A stretch of DNA of 64,000 bases. Origin: Amblyomma americanum (Eukaryota > Arthropoda > Arachnida > Ixodida > Ixodidae). Positions 33,835 to 43,424 of the stretch are shown in pieces. Both the position numbers and the translations under genes were made by a program. Below the pieces are notes generated by a model, which searched no databases, had not been told where the DNA came from, and saw only the letters and a list, made by a program, of their open reading frames with translations. Where the stretch lies: positions 190,104,290-190,168,289 of the forward strand of contig NC_135497.1 in the NCBI RefSeq assembly GCF_052857255.1, given 5' to 3'. Position 1 is the stretch's first letter. Each line of letters begins with the position of its first letter.

Positions 33835-35490
33835 ACCAAGAACGAAGTTGAATGGCGCAAGGGAACGAACACAGGAAGACACCAGAGACAGAAAGAGCGC
33901 CTACTACCACCTGAGTTTATTTCGGAAAACACCACCTTTATACGCCAGTACATTATCACCACCAGTGCGTTATTATCGCCATGACAAGCTAACAAGAAAA
34001 AATATATGTACAGAAAAAGATTACATTTATGCATAAAAGCCAGAGAATTGCTACTCACAGAACAAGGCATGAAAAATTTACGAACATGATAGCAAGATTA
34101 AATGACAAGATCTACACATGACCATCTAAAAAATCCAGTTCTTGCCCGCTGAGTTTTACCGACGAAGTGCTTATGCACGTGGGCCCACCTTTCTGTATGT
34201 GAAATGCTTCTATAACTTCCCTTTCAACTCGCTGTCTGCCTCTGCCGATAAAATTTGCCTCTTCCAGCACCGGTCCGCAATCTTAGCAATCTCTGCAGTG
34301 ATCAGGAAGGTTTCCCCTTTCATTGTTTTTTATTGTCCGTTTATGCTCAATCGCTCTCTCATTGAAACAACGGCCGGTCTGCCCAATGTAGACCCGCCCA
34401 CACTTGAGCGGTATCTCATAGATGACTTTAGACCTGCAATCCGTATAACGCTGCCTATTCTTGATAGCGCACCTCGGGGGTAGTTTGTCCATCATGGAGC
34501 ATATCTTGCCAAGCTTACGTGGTGCTGAAAACACCACATTCACACCATAACGACCCCCTATCTTCTTGATGTTATGCGCTATTTTGTGCAAATACGGAAT
34601 CACCGCCATAGGCCTCTTATCTCGCTGCTTGCTTGATAGAGCACCGCTCAAAGAGAGCTTAGTCTTCTGTAGCAAGGCTTCACAAACAGCGGCTATGACA
34701 AGGCAGGGATAACCAGCGTTGTTTAATCTCTGAAGTTGCTTGTCAAAGCCAGCCTGCACGCAGTGAGAACATGATTTTTAGAGAGCGGCGTGTAAGCACG
34801 TCATGGCAATACTTCGTTTCACCAGTTTAGAATGGGCACTGCTGAACGGTATGAGGCTTTTCTTGGAGCGGGGGTTATACACCCAACACACATGATCTAC
34901 GCCAGTGAATTCAAACTGAACGTCCAGAAACTGGATCTTGCCCCCTTGCGGCAGTTCCCAAGTGAAGGTGAGGCCTTGAGAATTGTCTCTAAAAATGTTA
35001 AGAACATCAGCAACAGCTTCGTCAAAGTTAAAAGAGGTTGGCGGGTCAAAAAGAATAAAATAATCGTCAACAAAACGGAACACCCGTCTGACAGGTGTCC
35101 GGTTTAACTGCGCACAAATGCGTTGGTCAATAAAAGCTAAATATATGTCAGTTAAAATGGGGGCTATAGATGAGCCAATGCAAATTCAAGTTCTTTGCAA
35201 ATAAAACTTCTGGTTAAAATCAATTACAGTTGATTGCAGATAACAGTCAAGCAAAGAAATAAAATGGTCACTGGTGATTCCAATAGAATTCTGTAACCTT
35301 AGTTCATCAAAATCATTTATGCTCGCACGAATGGCTGTAAAGAGGCCATCGTGGAGAACAGAGTAGTACAGGTTTTCGACATCTATAGAGAACGCACATG
35401 ATGCTTTGTCTAATCCAGACCTCATTTCAGACATCATTTTTTCTTTTTCAAATCGGCAAACGACCATATTTTAGCAGCTATGCTTATTAG
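33835..35490 (-). mobile_element. Penelope-like element 2, 5'-truncated
   Basis: Minus-strand element with three coding pieces of RT and GIY-YIG (35467-34283). Its 3' region holds GAAATAAACTCAGGTGG at about 33925-33910 and ends with GGTGTCTTCCTGTGTTCG near 33860, the usual PLE polyadenylation tail. The 5' end is lost before RT motif A and adjoins a LINE fragment. Confidence 0.8.
34283..35467 (-). pseudogene. PLE 2 RT and GIY-YIG coding region, broken
   Basis: Three minus-strand open pieces read as one protein with breaks. 35467-35186: KASCAFSIDVENLYYSV (RT motif A with its Asp) and LLDCYLQSTVIDFNQKFYLQR. 35083-34778: MFRFVDDYFILFDPP (motif C with both Asp), then the FTWELPQGGKIQFLDVQF thumb-like region. 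34759-34283: QAGFDKQLQRLNNAGYP, HNIKKIGGRYGVNVVFSAP, and the GIY-YIG core VIYEIPLKCGRVYIGQTGRCFNER. The segment between motifs A and C (motif B, about 35185-35085) is interrupted by stops, and the C-terminal tail after the nuclease ends early at DHCRDC. Same lineage as PLEs 1 and 4. Inactive. Confidence 0.85.
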
Positions 35491-36232
35491 GCGTCTTAGT
35501 GCTCATTTGCCTTTCCTATTCGCACCGACTGGACGCACTCGTGAGGGGCCTTTATGGGGATTCCTCAGAGAAGTTGGTGACATCTTAAATTTCCTCACTG
35601 TCCTCTTTTCTTTAGACTACCTGTATAGCCTCTCCAGAAGGCAGATGACTCAGGCACTTACAGAGTATTTGTTTCCTGGGCCGCTGTATTGGCAACATTT
35701 TCTTGAGTTCCTTAATACCAGTGTTTTAAAACGTGTTAAGCGAATGTGCATTTGTTCTGCTGCAAAAACGTTCTTCTTTAAACTGCCAACATTGACGCTG
35801 TCTGTGAAGGCATGGCTTCATGCTAAGGAGATGTTTGTGCCATGGACGGTGAATCGCCGCCTGCGCAATGCCGCAGACGCCATTGACCATTGTTTTATTC
35901 TGTGCTGTGATTCTATGTTCTTCTGGGACATATTACAACGAACAATTAAGAAGGGCATTGACATCACACCCTACAGTATCCGTCCTTTGCCTGTGGAGAA
36001 AAACTGCGTTGTGCCATGTGATCTATTTGTGTTGCTGGGACTATTTAGTCTCTGGAGGAGCCTCATGATGGACCGCCACGGTCGTCGAAATTGTTGTTTC
36101 GTGAGCAGTGCGCTTTGGTGCGGGGAGTATATGCTGCCCTGGAAGAGCCACCTAGCTGGCTCCCCTATCTGGATGCATGTGTGTGCCTCCCAGACTTTTG
36201 ATGTTTTAGAAGGTGATGACGTGCAGGGGTAA
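35480..36232 (+). pseudogene. LINE protein C-terminal fragment (zf-RVT-like)
   Basis: A 250-codon open frame. After a helical region it has the order VKAWLHAKEMFVPW, TVNRRLRNAADAIDHCFILC and MFFWDILQRT, which fits the zinc-binding region at the C-terminus of many LINE RT proteins (zf-RVT pattern C..C......I.HC...C). Here two Cys of the first CxxC appear as Arg (NRRLRN), so the finger is broken. Past LMMDRHGRRNCC (about 36100) the likely true frame shifts by one and reads REQCALVRGVYAALEEP and LPYLDACVCLPDF, then a stop. A matching end occurs at 53185-53430. The LINE is interrupted by PLE 3 at 36237 and resumes at 38286. Family assignment is inferred from motif order. Confidence 0.6.
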
Positions 36233-36280
36233 GGTGTATAATAAACTGTCCATCTCCAACCAAAATTTTAACTTTAACCC

Positions 36281-36313
36281 AACGTTTCAAAGCCGACTCG
36301 GCTCCTTCGTCAG
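36281..36313 (-). ncRNA. Hammerhead ribozyme core in PLE 3
   Basis: On the minus strand: CUGACGA (36313-36307), a stem II hairpin GGAGCC-GAGUC-GGCUUU (6 pairs including two G-U), GAAA (36288-36285), then C-G-U-U. ACGU is self-complementary, so stem III would be two pairs without a loop, the form in which PLE hammerheads are thought to act as dimers. Predicted cleavage follows GUU, between 36281 and 36280. Stem I as drawn is short and imperfect, which is a caveat. Hammerheads in PLE terminal repeats are known. Confidence 0.75.
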
Positions 36314-36417
36314 GTGTGACTGAGGGCAGTAGCTAGTGTCTTTTAAGTATGGAGGGGAGGGGGGGGGGTGAAAAGAACAGCTGTGTTGCGAATGGCGCGG
36401 GGGAGGGGGAGGGGGGT

Positions 36418-38178
36418 TTAGGCTGTTTTGTCACGCTGGCGCACTGCAGGGAGGTGCTGAATGGGGACTTTTTTTCGTTGCGTTGAAGAGCGAAGTCCCT
36501 GGGCATATACTGGGGGCAGGTTTCCTTTTGTGCGGTTGATATTGTTCGAGGTGGTTTGGATATGCCAGGGTTCCAGAAGGAGCCTCTTGTGGTAATTTGT
36601 TTCTGTTCCGAGGATGCGGATTTCTTCAAAGTTGATTCTATGGTCGGTGTCCTCGGAATGTTCGGCTACTGGATTGCGCTCTCTTGCGAATTTGCGGACG
36701 TCGTTCTTATGTTGCCGAATTCTTTCTTTGTAATTTTTGGTTTCGCCGATGTAGCTTGCATCGCAATCGGCGCATGGAATCTGGTAGACAATGCCTTGGG
36801 CTCTTTCTCTCGGCGGCCGGTCTTTGGGAACAGGTAGGCAAAGCGCAACAGTGTTTGTGGGCTTGTGCGCAACCTCGAGACCCGATTTTTTCAGGATTCG
36901 GGCGATGGTTTCGCTGACACCTTCGACATAAGGTAAAGTGACATATTTTGGTGGTGCCGTTGGTCTTTGTGCGTTGATTTCTTGACGAATGTTGTGTTTT
37001 TGACGTCGAATGGTTTTTTGAATAAAGTCTTTTGGGTAGCCGTTCATGATGAGTTCTTTGAATATCGTGCGTTGTTCTTTTTTTCTGTAAAGTTCTGTGC
37101 TGCAGTGTGTCTCAACTCTTCTGAACAGCGTCTTCCCCACTGATGCTTTATGGACTGTCGGGTGGTTCGAAGAGAAGGGGAGATACCGGCCTGAATGGGT
37201 TGGTTTGCGGTATACGGAGAATTGAAGGGTATTGTTGTTTCCGGACACGAGGACGTCCAAAAACAGCACGGAGGTTTCTTGTTCCACCTCTAGCGTGAAC
37301 TGAATGTCAGGTTCTACGGAGTTTAAATGACGAAGGAAATTTTGAGTCTCAGATTTTTTGATGACGGCGAAGCAGTCGTCGACATACCTGAGGAAAATCT
37401 TTGGTTTCGGGTGGAATGAGTTGAGGGCTCGTTGTTCGACGTGTTCCATTGTTAAATTGGCCATGACGACAGAGATGGATGCTTCCATTGGTGTTCCTTT
37501 CACTTGTAGGTAAAATTCCCCGTTTGACGAGAAGTATGTGTTTGATAGGCACAACTCCAGGAGGCGGCACACATCATTCACACTCAGCGGGGTTCGTGCG
37601 CTGAGTGTGTCGTCGCGTTGTAGGGCGTCACGGGTAGCGGCCACCGCAAGCTTCACGGGGATGTTTGTGAAAAGGGACACCCCGTCGAAGGAGACAAGGC
37701 ATTCGTCGGCCTCAAGGGCGGCTTGGGACACCAGTTCGATGAAGTGACTGGAATGACGGATATGGGTCGCTGATTTTCCTGCGATTGCGGATATTAGTTT
37801 GTGAAGGTATTCTGACAACGAGCGAAGAGGGGAACACCGGAAGTGGACAATCGGGCGCAAAGGGATCCCCGGTTTGTGGACTTTGGGCAGGCCGTAGAAT
37901 GGTGGAGCCGATCCGTTGGTGCTCAATAACTGAAGGTAGAGGTTTCGGAAGGTGGGGTGTTTTTCGAATACTTCTTTCAATGTTTTCTTTAGCCTTGCTT
38001 GGGTAGTGGTTGTGGGGTCCTTCTTCAATTTTGCATATTCTTGACTGCTGAGTAAGGTGAATATTTTCTCTTCGTAGTCCCGTCTGTCCAGAACGACTGT
38101 TGTGTTGCCCTTGTCCGCTGGGAGGATCACTATGTTGGTGTCTGTCTTGAGGTCTTGTAGGGCTTGCCTTGGGTTAAA
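36418..38178 (-). CDS. PLE 3 reverse transcriptase with GIY-YIG nuclease
   Basis: A single open frame of about 587 codons from 38178 to the stop at 36418, with no ATG at its beginning; the first in-frame stop upstream lies in the inverted arm, so the N-terminus is truncated (full PLE proteins are longer, with some 200 residues before this point). Motifs in order: NIVILPADKGNTTVVLD; YGLPKVHKPG; LVSFDGVSLFTNIPV (RT motif A); GTPMEASIS (motif B, where the usual GTPMGSPIS has changed at two positions); FLRYVDDCFAV (motif C, both Asp present); FSVYRKPTHSGRYL; then GIVYQIPCADCDASYIGET with R.RQH and a Cys pair, the GIY-YIG endonuclease core. It differs clearly from PLEs 1, 2 and 4, so two PLE lineages occur here. 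Probably inactive through N-terminal loss and the motif B changes, but recent. Confidence 0.92.
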   Translation of the reverse strand, partial: FNPRQALQDLKTDTNIVILPADKGNTTVVLDRRDYEEKIFTLLSSQEYAKLKKDPTTTTQARLKKTLKEVFEKHPTFRNLYLQLLSTNGSAPPFYGLPKVHKPGIPLRPIVHFRCSPLRSLSEYLHKLISAIAGKSATHIRHSSHFIELVSQAALEADECLVSFDGVSLFTNIPVKLAVAATRDALQRDDTLSARTPLSVNDVCRLLELCLSNTYFSSNGEFYLQVKGTPMEASISVVMANLTMEHVEQRALNSFHPKPKIFLRYVDDCFAVIKKSETQNFLRHLNSVEPDIQFTLEVEQETSVLFLDVLVSGNNNTLQFSVYRKPTHSGRYLPFSSNHPTVHKASVGKTLFRRVETHCSTELYRKKEQRTIFKELIMNGYPKDFIQKTIRRQKHNIRQEINAQRPTAPPKYVTLPYVEGVSETIARILKKSGLEVAHKPTNTVALCLPVPKDRPPRERAQGIVYQIPCADCDASYIGETKNYKERIRQHKNDVRKFARERNPVAEHSEDTDHRINFEEIRILGTETNYHKRLLLEPWHIQTTSNNINRTKGNLPPVYAQGLRSSTQRKKVPIQHLPAVRQRDKTA

Positions 38179-38285
38179 GTTAGGTTAAAGTTGGGTTAAA
38201 GTTAAAATTTTGGTTGGAGAATTGCAGTTTATTATCAGTCTTCAAACGCAACCAGACAGGCAAATCTGTCAAAATGTTTAATTTT

Positions 38286-38470
38286 CAGGGGTAAGGTGGC
38301 TTGGTGTTTTGAGGCGTAGGCATGCTTAGATTTTCTTTTCGGCACTATTTCCATCCAATAAAAAAAAACTGCGGCGATAGCCTTGTGCTCTCGCGCAGTG
38401 GCCAGCGAAGCTGATCTGTTCGCGCCGCCGCGGTTTCGAATCCCAGTCGCGGATACTTATTTCACTCACT
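38286..38470 (+). pseudogene. LINE 3' end resuming, with tRNA-like segment
   Basis: Continuation of the LINE after the PLE 3 insertion: TTGGTGTTTTGAGGCGTAGG, then CCAATAAAAAAAA (38356), then a tRNA-like piece with GATAGCCTTGTGCTCTCG (A-box-like) and CGGTTTCGAATCCC (B-box). The same succession is seen at 53340-53520. Confidence 0.65.
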
Positions 38471-38935
38471 TTCATTTATTTCGCTTGGCACAAACCTATA
38501 AACATTGTAAAATCTTGCTGCGGGTTTACCCATCAGAATAGTGCTCTCGCAGTAATAAATTTTATGTTTATAGTAAATATGTCGAAGACGTTGGCCTTCT
38601 TAAAGGGAGCATAAAAGCTTCGTCACTCTGCCGCAAACTGGTTCTTCTTTTTATTTTTATTGCGCTTCACTGAGAGCGTGGAATATTTAGCGTAAAAGAT
38701 GGCGTTTACATCTACCACACTGCAAAAAAAAAAATTGGGTAGGAGCAAAAAAACGAAACATGGTATTCACGCTACCTGAATGTTCTGCTGGTTGAAAGAC
38801 TCAGCTCTGCGCGGTAAAGGTTGATAAAGCTTATATGTAATAAACACCACACGTATAGCGGTTCCTTCAGGTATCAACTTGGCGCATGCGGGTAGGCTTT
38901 TTTTTTTTGGTTGGCAGTCAAGGTGCACGTAGGTT
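38471..38935. other. Intergenic, nothing recognised
   Basis: AT-rich, with no supported feature. Confidence 0.45.
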
Positions 38936-39147
38936 GGTTATTTATGGTGTTTAGCGCCCCAAAGCGATTTAGGTTATGAGGGACGCCATAGTGGTGGGCT
39001 GCGAATAATTTTGACCACGTGACATCGCACAGTACACTGGCATCTGGCATTTCACCTCCAACGAAATGAGACCGTCACGGCGGGGATCGAACCCGCGAGT
39101 TTACGGTCAGCAGCTGAGCACCATGACTACTGAGCGACCGCGGCGGC
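38936..39147 (-). mobile_element. Ruka-type SINE, short form
   Basis: The minus strand has CCGCCGCGGTCGCTCAGTAG, B-box GGTTCGATCCC, TTTCGTTGGAGGTGAAATGC, then an internal deletion of the CACGTTAAAGAACC part, and CCCACCACTATGGCGTCCC and CTTTGGGGCGCTAAAC at the 3' end. Confidence 0.88.
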
Positions 39148-41690
39148 TACATAGTTCATTTCACAAAAGATTGTTTGACGGTACACTATGGGCTAAAATC
39201 TTTGTCGAGATAATATAAGTATTTGATTCCAATTCTGTTCCCTTTTCGCTCTTTAATCGTTCAAAAGGCTCCATGCCTTCGTTATCACTGGCATCACACG
39301 GTGAGCGGGGTGCATGATAACAATGGCACAGAATCGAATGAAAAGAATTACTATATTTTGCCAGCTCAAAATATGAATCTTTAAAGTGTACAGAAGAAAT
39401 GGCAGATACATAATTAACATTAAACGTTGTGTATTAACACTAGTTGATTACCGCAGCAGCAAAAAAAATGAAAATTGAGACACATCCAAGAGTAAAAGGG
39501 AACGTAAATTTTTCAGTCATAGTAAACACAGTAAAGAGTCAAACATTAGACAGTAAACACAGGCAAAAACATAATAAATGCGAATTCACTCGAAACGAGT
39601 GTGAGCCAACTTTGAATTATTTGATGGGACGTCTCTTATACTAGTGAGCAATAAATTCCACAATGAAACACATGTGAAATGAGCAGTGAATTTGCCGGAG
39701 GTCGTTCTAAGCTCCAGTAGGAACAGGCTGTTTAGTGTTCTGATTGGGGCGAAGGGAGTATGCGAAAATTTGCTATTCTTTAATATAGGTTGCGGGAGCT
39801 TGTTGTAACGAGATTTATGTACCAGAATACCGGCAAGCGTTAGATCAAAAATAAAATATAGGCTTGTAGTAAAGAAGCTGCATTAGTCCAAGCTGCTGCA
39901 CATAATGATTGGCGTTTCTTTCTTTTTTTATTGCGCTGAACTGGAGATAAATGCGCTAAAGCTGGGTACAGTATGTACGGTTCGCAGCGAAATGTGCCAC
40001 TAAGAATTGAGCCGAGTGTGCCTACCGTACACCAAGGTAATTTGGTCGCGCAAGTTCGGCGTACTTATTTCAATGCAGGTTTCAGTTCAGCTGACCCGAG
40101 CGATACATTGATTCACGAAGACACCAAGAAAGCTGGGTCTAATAGATGCAGAGAGAGAGAGAGAGAAATGAATAATTTATTTTTTGCGGCCGCTTTGCGG
40201 AGATCGAGTCACATATGCGCCCTCCAGAGGAAAGGTAAGTTTTTATTTTTGGAAATAGGGGTCAGAACAAATGCGTCGCTGCGTCGTTTGTCAGTCGTGT
40301 CAGAAAGCTCCGCGAACGGTAGCCAGTGTTCTTTTTCTTTCCTCGAGAACACTTCCGTGTTTCATAACGCTTCTAAGCAGGCCTGTGATCTCTTTATTCC
40401 CAGTCTCCGCTCCTTTACGACGCTGTAAACGATTCTGGCACCCCATCTTCATCCATTATTCCTGGAGGAAAAGCGATGCAGTCCAGTGACATAATTTCCC
40501 CAAGCTTTTTCCATCGCAGGCTGTGGAGCAGGTTGGAGTCGAGCGATATGTGCTATCGGGGCACTGATCGGCGATCACGCAGTGGACTACATAAGGACGC
40601 CTCCACAGCAGCATCGGCGCTAGCGTTGCTTATGAGATAAACTGGACTCGTAAATTAAACACTACGCAGAGCGCGATGAGGCCGCCAGCGCAAAATGACT
40701 TCGTCGTACGCATCGCTTCGAGGGAAAGTTTAAGATGGGGATATCTTGTAGTGTGATGCATTGCAGTACGAAAGGCATAGAAGCGAATTGGAGTTTTATG
40801 TTACGCTCCGTCCCAGATGAAAAGGACTTCGCCAACAGTGCCTGAATTTTTCGTACGATTATATTGCTCGCGTTAACCTCTTGTGAAGATGAGCGAAGGA
40901 AACGCGCCTGCGCTTGATATTTAATGATAAAATTGAATGAGAAACAAACAGCGTTATCAAATTTATGTGTCATCTTTAGCTACTTATGCGAACAGGATTT
41001 CACAAAATAAGGCCTAATACACGAATACGCATCCACCTTTTAACTATCTTCGAGTGGCATGAATCAAAGGGCAGGAGTGCCATTTTAGACCTTGGCACAT
41101 ACGCCGAACGGATGTGGTCCGGGTCATAAAAAATCTAAGAATTGCAAACCAAAAGTTTTCAGGAAGTTCACTGGTGAAATTTGAACCTAATGTATGGGAT
41201 TACGCGATTCGGTGGATAAGGCATTCCGCGGTTAACATCTTGTAAATCATCTCCATAGCATCCGCTATCAGAATTGGTTTCATGACCAGCATCATACAGC
41301 ATATGCAGGGCCCCGCGTTTCAGTAGAAGTATTTGAGGACGCTTGTGAGTTCCTATTATTTATTGCTCTTTTTTTTACGGCTCCTACTACGTAATCAGCA
41401 AACCTTGGATACAGGCGCAACAGCAAAAGCACGTCATTTCTTGTTACGAGCATTACCCCCAGAATACAGATTAAAAGTGTCGTCATTAGTGTGCGTCTAA
41501 CACTTAGTTATCCACACGAAACGCGTTGCTGATTAATTTCATGCAATTTTTTATACATTCAACTTGAGAGGCGAAAGAGGATCATTTGCAAGGTTGAATG
41601 GCATTGAAAGAAACTGACTCATTCTTCTTTTTTTTTAAAGCGACTGGGCTACAAAATTCTGCGCAGTTGTCGTGTCAAAAGCATGGACAA
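39148..41690. other. Intergenic, no supported gene
   Basis: Includes a 151-codon plus frame (39973-40428) with no recognisable domain and a GAGA microsatellite at about 40150-40167. No other repeat recognised. Confidence 0.4.
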
Positions 41691-41696
41691 AAAAAA

Positions 41697-41709
41697 GGGG
41701 GGGGGGGGG
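41697..41709. repeat. Poly-G tract (13)
   Basis: Thirteen consecutive G preceded by eight A. Confidence 0.9.
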
Positions 41710-41839
41710 AGAGGTAGAAATGTATTTTCAACGCATAGTCGCAGCTGTAGCCATGTTCCTACCACTCCTCCCACAGTGCGTTATAAACGAGCTGGATTAC
41801 GAGTGACAAAAATTATTGGGGGACGATAAAAAATAACGA

Positions 41840-41955
41840 AAAATAAAGTGTCCCTGCCCATACCACTAAGTATAAAGGGCTTGCTTAAGAGTGGCATATA
41901 TTAGTGTGTGCAAAGAAAAGAAAGAAAAATAATGTTGCCCGGCCCGCACCTGGCT
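41840..41955. repeat. Degenerate tandem repeat related to 32998-33150
   Basis: Units with GAAAAATAA, GTGTCCCTGCCCATACCAC, and GAAAAATAATGTTGCCCGG, CCCGCACC echo those at 33.0 kb. Confidence 0.4.
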
Positions 41956-42159
41956 TACGATTGACAGTGGACATCGTAGGTGGTCTCGAGAAACGAAGCG
42001 AAAGGTTGGCGCAGCAGTGCAGAGCGTGGTTCAGACAGTCGAAAGAGCGCCGCCGATGGGACAGACCTCGCTATGCGTGCACCGATGCTCACTGAAGGGG
42101 GAATGTCGTCCACGGTATTAACTGGGTCTTCGATAAAGCCGCGATAAATTGTTTAGCCT

Positions 42160-42740
42160 CGAGCATGAGTGTCGTGGGCACGCAGCGCGCTGTCATCGAG
42201 CGCGTGCGTCCAGCGGCCCGGCGCGCTCTTTGAGGGCACGCGAGGAACCCGGAAGACCCGAGTCTCGATGCTTCGACGGCCGCTGGCGCCGAAGGGGAAG
42301 TGTCAGGCGAGGCTGAAAAATGTTCACTCTGCTCGCCATACTGACTGCTTTGGTCCTGCGACTCTTTCCGGCTTGGAATCCGAGCGGTTTGGGCGGCTTA
42401 TAGCGCTTTGCAAAGGAAGTGCGCAACGCTCTGTTCAGATTCTCTCGTTCCAATTCACTCAGAGAGAGAGAGAAAAAAAAAGAAAGCAGGCAGTAGTTAG
42501 GTTACCGGGCGAGCAGAGCCGCTGTGACTTCTCCTGGCAGGTTGTCGGGCGGCGGCTGCACTTCTTACGCTGGGAAGGGCCAAGTCGTATCGATCATGGT
42601 GCGCGTACTGCATGCAAATTTCAGCTGCCGGGCGCGCTGAGCCGACTGTGCGGCCGCGCTGTCGTTGTGTGCGGTGGGCACGAAACATCTGTGGCAGAGG
42701 ACAGTTCCAGGCCAAGCTTAACGTAGGCGTTGGTCGCCGG
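42160..42740. other. GC-rich island without a recognised gene
   Basis: CpG-rich, with overlapping frames on both strands (up to 185 codons) lacking any domain signature; contains an AGAGAG/poly-A stretch at 42460-42485. It may mark a promoter or first exon of an unresolved gene. Confidence 0.35.
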
Positions 42741-43254
42741 TCTTGCTGGTACAAGGTGCGGCCCGATTCCCCTCTGGGAACTACACTTCCTGCCACCTTT
42801 TCTTATTTTACATCTACCGACTGTTGTGCAATAAGCGGCATTTTATTTATTGTTTACTCTGCCCTGCAACCGCGCTACGCGCTCCAGTGGCGTCGGTAAA
42901 AACAGTATCAAAATTAAATGTACCGTGGCATTTCCACGGTTTAGTATGTTATTGTTTTACTGCAAACCTTGCCGTGGACCCGCATTTGGTTGCTGTACCA
43001 CTGATATGGTTTCTCTTCTTGGAACAGCAACTTGAAGACAAAGAGCTGACGCGGACCATATCTGGACATGATTTGATCTGATGGCATGGATATGCAATTC
43101 GACTCGCCTCTCGAGAGACTGGGAAACGCTGTAAGGCCTTAAGATAAAAATTATGAGATCCCTGCGGCACCCTTACTGGAGGAATACGTAAGCATTGACG
43201 CCTCCTCGCCCTTTTTTGCCCCTCTTTGCCTAAATTAGTCAAGTTCCATCATTC

Positions 43255-43424
43255 CCATTTTGAGTTTTCAAACTTGGCGCCACGCTTCGTTTTGAAATTT
43301 GGCGCTACGCTTCGCTCCGTTCACACTTCCGGTTTTTCATATTTTGCGCCATGCTTTAGCTCCACCCACTTTCCGTGTTTTAAAATTTGGCGCCACGTTT
43401 GCTACGGCCCCGCCCATTTTTTGG
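43255..43424 (+). repeat. Tandem repeat, about 44-bp unit, four diverged copies
   Basis: Four successive units with TTTTnAAATTTGGCGCCACG, TTCGCTCC and CACTTCCGG-like parts. Non-coding. Confidence 0.65.

Larger units (their letters stand above)
36237..38285 (-). mobile_element. Penelope-like element 3, young, in a LINE
   Basis: Bounded by a perfect 13-bp target duplication, CAGGGGTAAGGTG (36224-36236 and 38286-38298), inside the 3' end of a LINE. Both ends carry the same segment in opposite orientation: 36241-36280 (AATAAACTG..CTCCAACC..TTAACCC) and its inverse at 38193-38240. The left end is the element's 3' end and has a hammerhead core. The right, inverted arm also has a short GGTTAAAGTT slippage repeat (38171-38200). 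Confidence 0.9.

Noticed and set aside
36556..38006. Plus-strand frames over PLE 3
   Set aside because: Antisense shadows of the long RT/GIY-YIG frame.
40150..40170. CRISPR-like or direct-repeat array
   Set aside because: Only a simple GAGA microsatellite; no spaced repeats anywhere in the window.
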